Source: Paenibacillus sp. MMS18-CY102 (GTDB taxonomy: Bacteria > Bacillota > Bacilli > Paenibacillales > Paenibacillaceae). From it: a stretch of DNA of 64,000 bases. The stretch covers positions 1 through 64,000 of the forward strand of contig NZ_WSTC01000013.1 in the NCBI RefSeq assembly GCF_009789195.1, written 5' to 3'. Position 1 is the first letter of the stretch, and each line of letters starts with the position of its first letter. A program made the translations under genes and the position numbers. Below the pieces are notes generated by a model that was given only the letters and a program-made list of their open reading frames with translations, was not told the origin of the DNA and ran no database searches. Shown one piece after another: positions 7,734 through 15,629 of the stretch.

Positions 7734-9800
7734 ATGACTACTAAACATATGTCCCACTATGTTAATCGCGATCTGAGTTGGATCGAATTCAATAGGCGTG
7801 TCCTGAGCGAGGCTCAGGATCCGACAACACCTTTGTTGGAGCGTGCGAAGTTTCTTGCAATCGTGTCCAGCAATTTGGACGAGTTCATGAGTGTTCGCGT
7901 TGCTGGCCTCCAAAGCCAGATGAAGGCTGGCTATACGAAAATTGATTTTACTGGCTACACGCCAGCTGGGCTTTGGAAAAGGCTCATCAAGCGAACGGCG
8001 CAGATGGTTAATGACCAGTACCGTACATACCGTGAAGTGCTTCGAGGCATTGCGAAGGAAGGCATCGTGTTCCGTTCCACGGAGGAGCTGAACCAATCGC
8101 AGGCAGCGGCGATGGAGCGCTATTTTCACGATATTGTTTTCCCTGTGCTAACCCCGATGGCCGTCGACCAGAGCCGGCCGTTTCCGCTTGTACATACGAA
8201 GGAGCTTTACCTGTCAGTCTTGCTGCGCAAGGAGAGCGAGCCCGATGATGAGGAGCCGTATTTTGCAATCGTTCAGGTGCCGTCGATCCTGCCTCGGCAT
8301 GTCGCATTGCCGGTACGCAGCGGCAGCAAGCGATCCGAATTTATATTGCTAGAGGATCTCATAGAGAAACACATTGAAACGCTGTTCAAAGGATATACAA
8401 CGTTCGCTGTACATCCGTTCCGAATTACGCGCAACGCGGATCTTGCATTGAATGAAGAAGGCGCAGAAGATTTGCTCGAGGAGATCGAGAAGGAAATTCG
8501 CCGGCGCCGCTGGGGGATGACCGTTCGGCTTGAAGTGGATAAGGGGATGCACCCTTATTCCCTCGAAATGCTGAAGGATGAGCTTGAAGTCGGCGATAAT
8601 GTGATCGAGATCGATGGCCCGCTTGATTTAAGCTTCCTTATGCGGTTCAGTTCATCGCTTCCGAACTATGATAATTTGCGGTTCGAGCGGATTGATCCCG
8701 TTTATCCGCGTGAGTTTGACGATGACGATGATATGTTTCAAGTGGTGCGGGAGCGCGATGTTCTCGTATACCATCCGTATGAGTCGTTTGAGGCAGTCAC
8801 TGATTTTCTGGTTCAAGCCGCTTATGATCCAGAAGTGTTGGCGATCAAAATGACGCTGTACCGGGTGAGCGGGCAGTCTGAGCTGGTGCAGGCGCTGGCG
8901 AAGGCCGCGGAATCGGGCAAGCAGGTTACCGTCGTTGTGGAACTGAAGGCGAGGTTCGATGAGGAACGGAATATTGCATGGGCAAGACAGCTTGAGAAAG
9001 CGGGCTGCCATGTCGTATACGGCTTGATCGGGCTCAAAACGCATGCCAAAATCCTGCTTGTCGTTCGGCGCGAACAGGATGGCTTGCGGCGTTATGTGCA
9101 TGTTGGGACAGGCAACTACAATGATAATACAGCCAAGCTTTATACGGATGTGGGCTTGTTCACTTCCCATCCCGTTATCGGGGAGGATGCTTCCGCATTG
9201 TTCAACGAGATGACAGGCTATTCCGCGCCTTATGAGTGGCGTGCGTTCGGCGTTGCGCCGACTTCACTGAAGGAGAAGCTGTACGCGCTTATTGACCGGG
9301 AGAAGGACCATGCGCTTGCTGGAAGGCCAGCCCATATCATTGCAAAGATGAACTCGTTGTCCAATCAAGAGATGATCGATAAGCTGTATGAAGCTTCCCA
9401 AGCTGGCGTGAAGATTGAATTGATCGTCCGGGGCGTTTGCTGCCTGCGGCCAGGCGTTCCAGGACGAAGCGAGAACATTCGTGTCATTAGCATTGTCGAT
9501 CGTTTCTTGGAGCATTCAAGGCTTATGGTATTTTCGAACGGTGGGGAAGAAGAGGTGTACCTGTCCAGTGCGGACTGGATGACACGCAACCTCAATCGTC
9601 GAATCGAGCTGCTATGCCCTGTATTCGACGAGCGGCTGCGAAGCATGATTAAGAACATGCTCTACTTAAACCTGCAAGATAACGTGAAGGCGCATGAACT
9701 GTTGTCTACAGGCGCGTACGGGCGAGTGGCGAACGAACTGTCACCGATGCGCAGCCAATTCATAGCGAAACAAATTCCATTGTGGAAAACCTACGAATAG
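7734..9800 (+). CDS. ppk: Polyphosphate kinase PPK1
   Basis: Makes inorganic polyphosphate from ATP, reversibly, through a phosphohistidine. All four PPK1 domains fit in 688 residues: N-terminal helical domain with NRDLSWIEFNRRVL, head domain, and two phospholipase-D-like C-terminal domains. The catalytic pair is visible: His ~437 in KTHAKILLV and His ~594 in DRFLEHSR; YVHVGTGNYN and SADWMTRN are also typical. ATG 7734 follows GGGGGAA. The gene is convergent with ppx, with only 14 bp between stops, so synthesis and degradation genes are paired. The Pho box upstream suggests control by phosphate supply. Confidence 0.96.
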   Translation: MTTKHMSHYVNRDLSWIEFNRRVLSEAQDPTTPLLERAKFLAIVSSNLDEFMSVRVAGLQSQMKAGYTKIDFTGYTPAGLWKRLIKRTAQMVNDQYRTYREVLRGIAKEGIVFRSTEELNQSQAAAMERYFHDIVFPVLTPMAVDQSRPFPLVHTKELYLSVLLRKESEPDDEEPYFAIVQVPSILPRHVALPVRSGSKRSEFILLEDLIEKHIETLFKGYTTFAVHPFRITRNADLALNEEGAEDLLEEIEKEIRRRRWGMTVRLEVDKGMHPYSLEMLKDELEVGDNVIEIDGPLDLSFLMRFSSSLPNYDNLRFERIDPVYPREFDDDDDMFQVVRERDVLVYHPYESFEAVTDFLVQAAYDPEVLAIKMTLYRVSGQSELVQALAKAAESGKQVTVVVELKARFDEERNIAWARQLEKAGCHVVYGLIGLKTHAKILLVVRREQDGLRRYVHVGTGNYNDNTAKLYTDVGLFTSHPVIGEDASALFNEMTGYSAPYEWRAFGVAPTSLKEKLYALIDREKDHALAGRPAHIIAKMNSLSNQEMIDKLYEASQAGVKIELIVRGVCCLRPGVPGRSENIRVISIVDRFLEHSRLMVFSNGGEEEVYLSSADWMTRNLNRRIELLCPVFDERLRSMIKNMLYLNLQDNVKAHELLSTGAYGRVANELSPMRSQFIAKQIPLWKTYE

Positions 9801-9814
9801 GCTGCGTGCCTGGT

Positions 9815-11347
9815 TTACACGATATAGGGTGAATAAAGCACAGGCGTGCAGTGCCATACTTTACGAAAATCTTTGGATAGCTCTTCGACCTCGGCCCGCT
9901 CAACATCGAGCGGGCCGCTGCATGTGAGGGCATCGAGCTTCAATGTTCCTTGGGACAGGCTGATGGCAAGGCGTCCGATGGACTGCGTTTCGCTCCGGTC
10001 AAGCGCTATGGCCAGCTGCAGCAGCATGCCGAGCTGCGCAACGATCTCAATGTCCGATTCATCGAGCAGCTCCCGATATTCCGCAACTTGCTGGCGGAAC
10101 CGGCTTTTGCTCTTGAAGGATGCGATAGCGGCAATCAAGACAATTTCTCGATGCGTCAGCCCGTTCAGGTTTGAATTGACGATTAAGTAGAACGTATGCT
10201 TCGCATATTGAAGATAATCAATTGAAGCCCCTATACGGAACAGGGAAGATGCGGCGTCTAGCCACACTTCGGTTCGAGCCGGCAAAGAAGCTTGCCGCTT
10301 AAGCGAATCGAACAACTGCATCGATAACCGGTTCACCTGCATAAGATGCGGCTGCGGCGCTTCGGGATGCAGCAGGCTCAGGTTGCGTACGCTATAGCCG
10401 AGCACATCGTCGAGCCGGGATTGATTCGTAAAGCGGGTGTCAAAAAACAGCCCGTCGCGAAGCCCAGCGCCACAGATGAGATAATGCGTTGAACGCAGTT
10501 TGCGATGGACGACGCGCAGAATGGCCATTCCGATGACGATGACATCGGCGCGGTCCTTGGATAAGCCAGGCACTTTACGGCGCTTGTCTAGCGGCATCGT
10601 TCGCAACTGCTCGAATATGGCGTCAGCGTTGCTTGAGCTAATTTCATAATTATGCGTTAACGGGAATGCGTAGCGAGTGGCGGCTTGATCAAGCTTGCCC
10701 AATGCGCGCACGGTCCCGCCTACGCCGATCAGTGGCAGTCCAGGCGTCCAGCTAAGCCAAGCTTCTTGGTCTAGTGCTTTGCTGATAGCGTTTTCTAGTA
10801 CGGCCAGGGAGTCGTCAGTGAGCAGCCCGTCGCTGCCTTGGAATGCACGGGTCATATTCACGCAGCCGAATGGGAACGATACGCTCTGAACGAGCGTACG
10901 GTCGCGGAACAGGGAAATCTCAGTACTGCCGCCGCCGATATCGATCAAGAATCCTTCCCGGATATCAATCGTATTGATCATCCCAAGATAGCCAAACCGG
11001 GCTTCGTCCTCTCCAGAGAGCACTTCGACGGTTAGCCCAGTTTCGTTCAACATTCGCTCGACCACGTCGTCGCGGTTTGTTGCGTTGCGAATGGCCGCTG
11101 TTGCGACAGCGCGAATGCGGCCAGTCCGATGATGGGCGCAAATTAAGCGGTAATGGTTCAAAATCCCAATTAGCTCGTCAATTTTCTCAGGGCGAATGCG
11201 GCCTAGCTCATCAATTTCGCCGCTTAACCGAGCGGGGCGTTTGCCGCCATCGATGACGCGGTGCGCGCCATTAGCAGTCCGTTCATAGACAGCTAGGCGG
11301 ATGGAATTGGAGCCGATATCGATAATGCCGATGCGTTGTTCAGTCAT
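9815..11347 (-). CDS. ppx: Exopolyphosphatase / Ppx-GppA phosphatase
   Basis: Removes terminal phosphates from polyphosphate, and in some members converts pppGpp to ppGpp. The 510-residue protein has the ASKHA-fold N-terminal half with GIIDIGSNSIRLAVYE at residues ~6-21 and the second nucleotide-binding loop DIGGGSTEISLF near residue 145, followed by an HD-like helical C-terminal domain. ATG 11347 sits 9 bp after GGAGG and matches family N termini; longer in-frame starts upstream lack support. Together with ppk it interrupts the ytvI-citZ order known from B. subtilis. Confidence 0.92.
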   Translation of the reverse strand: MTEQRIGIIDIGSNSIRLAVYERTANGAHRVIDGGKRPARLSGEIDELGRIRPEKIDELIGILNHYRLICAHHRTGRIRAVATAAIRNATNRDDVVERMLNETGLTVEVLSGEDEARFGYLGMINTIDIREGFLIDIGGGSTEISLFRDRTLVQSVSFPFGCVNMTRAFQGSDGLLTDDSLAVLENAISKALDQEAWLSWTPGLPLIGVGGTVRALGKLDQAATRYAFPLTHNYEISSSNADAIFEQLRTMPLDKRRKVPGLSKDRADVIVIGMAILRVVHRKLRSTHYLICGAGLRDGLFFDTRFTNQSRLDDVLGYSVRNLSLLHPEAPQPHLMQVNRLSMQLFDSLKRQASLPARTEVWLDAASSLFRIGASIDYLQYAKHTFYLIVNSNLNGLTHREIVLIAAIASFKSKSRFRQQVAEYRELLDESDIEIVAQLGMLLQLAIALDRSETQSIGRLAISLSQGTLKLDALTCSGPLDVERAEVEELSKDFRKVWHCTPVLYSPYIV

Positions 11348-11437
11348 ATGTATAATCCTCCGAAACTGAGTAACAGCCGCGTCGCAAATATTGAAAAACA
11401 CGGCTTGTAACGACATTTTACCACTAGCTGGGCTTGA

Positions 11438-11452
11438 ATAATAATCGTTTAT
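11438..11452. promoter_or_regulatory. CcpC-like dyad between ppx and citZ
   Basis: ATAA-N7-TTAT exactly (ATAA 11438-11441, TTAT 11449-11452), the pattern bound by CcpC at citZ and citB in B. subtilis. It lies ~250 bp before citZ, further than expected, so chance is possible in this AT-rich stretch. Confidence 0.25.
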
Positions 11453-11601
11453 TTTACGGCCATCAGGGAAGGATACAATGTTGTGGGTATTGTTGTATGA
11501 ATGGCTGAATAAATGCACGTTACATAATGAAATTTCGTTGAGCTAAAATAATTTTAATGATGTCGATAAAGGAATTCTATTCACCGTTTTGCCTGGATTT
11601 G

Positions 11602-11630
11602 TTCACTTCGGGGTCAAAATTCGTTATGAT
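11602..11630 (+). promoter_or_regulatory. Candidate citZ promoter
   Basis: TTCACT (11602-11607), 17-bp spacer, TATGAT (11625-11630), ~60 bp before the citZ start. Confidence 0.45.
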
Positions 11631-11697
11631 TGAAATGTTGAATTACTGATGAGATCCCTTTTTAATTTATAATTCCGAAGTTAAAGGAGAGAAAAAC

Positions 11698-12810
11698 ATG
11701 ACAGCAACTAAAGGATTGGAAGGTATCGTTGCAACGACATCTTCCATCAGCTCCATTATCGACGGAGTACTTACGTATCGCGGCATTAACATCGATGAGC
11801 TCGCTGAAAATGCTACGTTTGAGGAAGTCGCTTATCTGCTCTGGTTCGGCAAGTTGCCTAACCAATCCGAACTTGACGGCCTCATTCGCCAACTGGGTGA
11901 ATCCGCTCCAGTGCCAACGGAAGTGATTGAGCAACTGAAGCTTTTCCCTAAAAACAGCAACTCGATGGCAGCTCTCCGTACGGCTGTATCGAGCCTCGGG
12001 CTGTATGATGCAGAAGCGAACGAGATGTCGCCAGAGGCAAACGTTCGCAAAGCGATCAAGCTGCAAGCCCAATTGCCTACGGTTATCGCAGCGCTCGCTC
12101 GCATCCGCCAAGGCAAAGAGCCGATTCAACCTAAATCGGGCGTATCGGTTGCCCACAATTTCTTGTATATGCTGAGCGGCGAAGAACCAAGTGAAGTTTC
12201 GATCAAAGCGCTTGATCAAGCGCTCGTGCTTCATGCAGACCATGAGCTTAACGCTTCGACGTTCGCGGCTCGCGTTACAGTTGCTACGCTGTCGGACATT
12301 TATTCCGGCGTAACGTCTGCTATCGGCGCCCTGAAGGGGCCATTGCACGGCGGTGCTAACGAAGCTGTAATGGTTATGCTCGAAGAGATCGGCTCGCTCG
12401 CTAATGTTGAATCATACATTACTGACAAGCTGGCTAACAAAGTGAAAATTATGGGCTTTGGCCACCGCGTCTACAAAGACGGCGATCCACGCGCGAAGCA
12501 TCTCATGAAGATGTCCCGCGAGCTGGGCAAACAGCAGAACAACCTTGAACTGTACGAAATGTCGGTTAAAATCGAAGAGTTAGTAACAGGCCAAAAGGGC
12601 TTGAAACCAAACGTCGATTTCTACTCGGCTTCTGTATATACAACGCTTGGAATCGCGCGCGACCTGTTCACGCCGATCTTTGCAATCAGCCGCTTGTCGG
12701 GTTGGACCGCTCACATTCTTGAGCAATACGAGAACAATCGCCTCATTCGCCCTCGTGCAGAATATACGGGTCCAGCGAATGCGAAATACATTCCAATTGC
12801 AGAACGTTAA
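11698..12810 (+). CDS. citZ: Citrate synthase
   Basis: Condenses acetyl-CoA and oxaloacetate to citrate, the entry step of the TCA cycle. The 370-residue length is that of the Gram-positive/archaeal short form. Active-site regions are visible: HADHELNASTFAARV, LKGPLHGGANEAVM and GFGHRVYKDGDPRA, with the second catalytic His in GHRVY and the late Asp in VDFYSASVY. ATG 11698 follows AAAGGAGAG. It is the first gene of citZ-icd-mdh, whose order is conserved in Bacillus. Confidence 0.96.
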   Translation: MTATKGLEGIVATTSSISSIIDGVLTYRGINIDELAENATFEEVAYLLWFGKLPNQSELDGLIRQLGESAPVPTEVIEQLKLFPKNSNSMAALRTAVSSLGLYDAEANEMSPEANVRKAIKLQAQLPTVIAALARIRQGKEPIQPKSGVSVAHNFLYMLSGEEPSEVSIKALDQALVLHADHELNASTFAARVTVATLSDIYSGVTSAIGALKGPLHGGANEAVMVMLEEIGSLANVESYITDKLANKVKIMGFGHRVYKDGDPRAKHLMKMSRELGKQQNNLELYEMSVKIEELVTGQKGLKPNVDFYSASVYTTLGIARDLFTPIFAISRLSGWTAHILEQYENNRLIRPRAEYTGPANAKYIPIAER

Positions 12811-12931
12811 TAACCATATAGCTTGACCTGCATGGCGGGTAGTCAGTATCATCGTATATACGATGTTGCATTGGCTTCCCGTCGGGCTTTGTTATGAAAA
12901 AAAATCATTTAAATTTTAGGAGGAACCATTC

Positions 12932-14227
12932 ATGCCACAACTCGAAAAATTCGCACTCCCAACTGAAGGCGAGCAAATCACGATTCAAGAAGGCAAATTG
13001 CAAGTGCCTAACAACCCAATCATTCCTTTCATCGAGGGTGACGGTACAGGCCGTGACATCTGGCGCGCATCGGTACGCGTACTTGACGCTGCCGTAGAGA
13101 AAGCATACAAAGGCGAGAAAAAAATCGCATGGTATGAAGTGTTTGCAGGCGAGAAAGCATTCAACACTTACGGAGAATGGCTGCCAGCTGACACGCTGAC
13201 GGCAATCCGCGAATATATCGTTGCTATCAAAGGCCCACTGACGACGCCAATCGGCGGCGGCATCCGTTCCCTGAACGTAGCGCTTCGCCAAGAGCTTGAC
13301 CTGTACACTTGCCTTCGTCCAGTTCGTTACTTCGATGGCGTGCCATCCCCGGTTAAACGCCCTGAGCTCGTAGACATGGTTATTTTCCGTGAGAACACAG
13401 AAGATATCTACGCTGGCATCGAGTACCAAGCTGGTACGGAAGCTGTTAAGAAAGTACTTGCTTTCTTGCAAAATGAGATGGGCGTTAACAAAATCCGTTT
13501 CCCAGAAACATCGGGCATCGGCATCAAGCCAGTATCCGAAGAAGGCACAAAACGCCTTGTTCGTGCAGCGATCGAGTATGCAATTGAGCATAAACGCAAA
13601 TCGGTAACGCTCGTACACAAAGGCAATATCATGAAATTCACGGAAGGCGCGTTCAAAAACTGGGGCTATGAAGTCGCAGAGAAAGAATTCGCTGCACAAA
13701 CATTCACTTGGAGCGAATATGACCGCATCAAAGAAGAGCAAGGCACAGATGCAGCTAACGCAGCTCAAAAAGCGGCTGAAGATGCTGGCAAAATCATCGT
13801 AAAAGACGCAATTGCAGACATCGCGTTGCAACAAGTTTTGACGCGTCCTACGGACTTCGACGTAATCGCTACGTTGAACCTCAACGGCGACTACCTGTCC
13901 GACGCCCTCGCTGCGCAAGTAGGCGGCATCGGCATCGCTCCAGGCGCTAACATCAACTACCTGACGGGCCATGCGATCTTCGAAGCAACGCACGGTACGG
14001 CTCCTAAATATGCAGATAAAGACGTAGTTAACCCAGGTTCGGTAATCCTGTCCGGCGTAATGCTCCTTGAGCACCTCGGCTGGCAAGAAGCGGCTAACCT
14101 GATCTACAAAGGCATGGAAACGTCGATCAACAACAAAACAGTAACGTACGACTTCGCACGCCTGATGGAAGGCGCGCAAGAAGTGAAGTGCTCGGAGTTC
14201 GCTAATCAAGTTATCGCAAATATGTAA
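12932..14227 (+). CDS. icd: Isocitrate dehydrogenase, NADP-dependent
   Basis: Oxidatively decarboxylates isocitrate to 2-oxoglutarate with NADP. The 431-residue protein shows the substrate loop [20 protein letters not shown] containing the Ser that is phosphorylated in E. coli, the basic SPVKRPE stretch, [12 protein letters not shown], and [17 protein letters not shown]. The coenzyme part ends [21 protein letters not shown] 12932 follows TAGGAGGA. Codon use is strongly biased towards a few codons, which suits a highly expressed gene. It lies 121 bp after citZ; a 356-bp repeat-rich gap separates it from mdh. Confidence 0.96.
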   Translation: MPQLEKFALPTEGEQITIQEGKLQVPNNPIIPFIEGDGTGRDIWRASVRVLDAAVEKAYKGEKKIAWYEVFAGEKAFNTYGEWLPADTLTAIREYIVAIKGPLTTPIGGGIRSLNVALRQELDLYTCLRPVRYFDGVPSPVKRPELVDMVIFRENTEDIYAGIEYQAGTEAVKKVLAFLQNEMGVNKIRFPETSGIGIKPVSEEGTKRLVRAAIEYAIEHKRKSVTLVHKGNIMKFTEGAFKNWGYEVAEKEFAAQTFTWSEYDRIKEEQGTDAANAAQKAAEDAGKIIVKDAIADIALQQVLTRPTDFDVIATLNLNGDYLSDALAAQVGGIGIAPGANINYLTGHAIFEATHGTAPKYADKDVVNPGSVILSGVMLLEHLGWQEAANLIYKGMETSINNKTVTYDFARLMEGAQEVKCSEFANQVIANM

Positions 14228-14247
14228 TTGAGGCCATCCCCCTAAAT

Positions 14248-14386
14248 CCCCCTTCCTTGGAAGGGGGACTCCAAGGGGCTTCGCCCTCTTGACACCGGAA
14301 GGTATCGAGAGGATGATGCGCTTGGGGATGGGGGTGCTGGGAGCCGCTTTCGTCAGATCCCCTTCCCTAGTGGGAAGGGGATCTGA
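14248..14386. repeat. GC-rich paired hairpins between icd and mdh
   Basis: Two inverted repeats. The first is CCCCCTTCC (14248-14256) with GGAAGGGGG (14259-14267). The second is a perfect 15-bp stem, TCAGATCCCCTTCCC (14353-14367) with GGGAAGGGGATCTGA (14372-14386), around a TAGT loop. Both stems share the CCCCTTCC/GGAAGGGG core. Neither is followed by a T-run, so they are not standard terminators; they resemble dispersed intergenic repeats. The rest of the 14228-14583 gap is G/T-rich, with a direct repeat GCATTTATGC at 14488 and 14503. Confidence 0.6.
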
Positions 14387-14583
14387 CACGCTTTTGGGCG
14401 TGCAAGTGAGGGGGCTTTTTGGATTAGGGTGGTTCGTGCGGATTGTGGTGTTGCGTGCTGGTGTGGTTGGTAGGGCGTTTGGAATTTGCATTTATGCTGG
14501 ATGCATTTATGCATTGGACTAGGGCAGGACTGACATGGCTTAAAAGAGAAGCACTTACAATATCCACAGGAGGTTGTGCTGCG

Positions 14584-15525
14584 ATGGCGATTAGACGGAA
14601 TAAGATCACGGTTGTTGGCGCTGGGTTTACTGGGGCTACGACGGCTTTGATGCTTGCGCAGAAGGAACTTGGCGATGTGGTGTTGGTCGACATTCCGCAA
14701 CTCGAGAACCCTACTAAGGGCAAAGCGCTTGATATGCTTGAGTCGACGCCGGTTCAAGGCATTGACGCGAAAATTACGGGGACGTCGGATTACGGCGATA
14801 CGAAAGATTCTGACGTGGTTATTATTACGGCGGGTATCGCCCGTAAACCAGGCATGAGCCGGGATGACCTTGTGAACACGAATGCGGGCATTGTGAAATC
14901 CGTATGTGAGAATATCAAGGCGACGAGCCCGAACAGCATCGTGATCATTCTTTCCAACCCGGTAGATGCGATGACTTATGTGGCTTATCAAGCGCTCGGC
15001 TTCCCAAAAAACCGTGTAATTGGCCAATCTGGCGTGCTTGATACGGCTCGCTACTGTACATTTATTGCGCAGGAGCTGAACGTATCGGTTGAAGACGTTC
15101 GCGGCTTCGTGCTCGGCGGCCATGGCGATGATATGGTTCCCCTCGTTCGTTTTTCGAACGTTGCTGGCATCCCAATCGAGAAGCTGATTCCTGCTGATCG
15201 CATTGAAGCGATCGTGCAACGCGCACGCGTTGGCGGCGGTGAAATCGTTAGCTTGCTTGGCAATGGCAGTGCCTATTACGCACCGGCCGCTTCGCTCGTT
15301 CAGATGACGGAAGCGATCTTGAAAGACAAGAAACGTATCCTCCCGGTTATCGCTTTGCTCCAAGGCGAGTATGGCTATGACAATCTGTTCATGGGCGTTC
15401 CGACGATCATCGGAGGCGATGGAATCGAGAAGGTATTCGTGCTTGACCTGACAGATGAAGAGAAAGCGGCGCTTGATAAATCCGCAGAGTCCGTTCGTAA
15501 CGTGATCAAAATTGTACAAGGCTAA
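14584..15525 (+). CDS. mdh: Malate dehydrogenase
   Basis: Oxidises malate to oxaloacetate with NAD. The 313-residue protein belongs to the LDH-like MDH group: Rossmann motif [11 protein letters not shown] near residues 11-21, VVLVDIPQ with the Asp that selects [14 protein letters not shown] (active-site loop Arg), NPVDAMTY and the catalytic GGHGDDMVP. Start ATG 14584 is 10 bp after AGGAGG and matches the family N terminus; in-frame extension further upstream runs into low-complexity repeat sequence and is rejected. A terminator follows. Confidence 0.95.
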   Translation: MAIRRNKITVVGAGFTGATTALMLAQKELGDVVLVDIPQLENPTKGKALDMLESTPVQGIDAKITGTSDYGDTKDSDVVIITAGIARKPGMSRDDLVNTNAGIVKSVCENIKATSPNSIVIILSNPVDAMTYVAYQALGFPKNRVIGQSGVLDTARYCTFIAQELNVSVEDVRGFVLGGHGDDMVPLVRFSNVAGIPIEKLIPADRIEAIVQRARVGGGEIVSLLGNGSAYYAPAASLVQMTEAILKDKKRILPVIALLQGEYGYDNLFMGVPTIIGGDGIEKVFVLDLTDEEKAALDKSAESVRNVIKIVQG

Positions 15526-15566
15526 TCCGATAACCATACTATAGAGGTACAACTATTAAGCATCGG

Positions 15567-15611
15567 GAAGACCCTGACAGGCTGCGTACTGCCAGGGTCT
15601 TCTTTTGTTTT
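15567..15611 (+). terminator. Rho-independent terminator of mdh
   Basis: GAAGACCCTG (15567-15576) pairs perfectly with CAGGGTCTTC (15593-15602), followed by TTTTGTTTT. Confidence 0.85.
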
Positions 15612-15629
15612 AGAGAAGGAGGGGATACA

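Noticed and set aside
12905-14491. Long antisense open frame (528 codons) opposite icd
   Set aside because: It is the shadow of a highly biased coding gene; Cys/Phe/Arg-rich product, no RBS, no family pattern.
14353-15552. Long antisense open frame (399 codons) opposite mdh
   Set aside because: Same reason: mirrors mdh codon bias, composition not protein-like.
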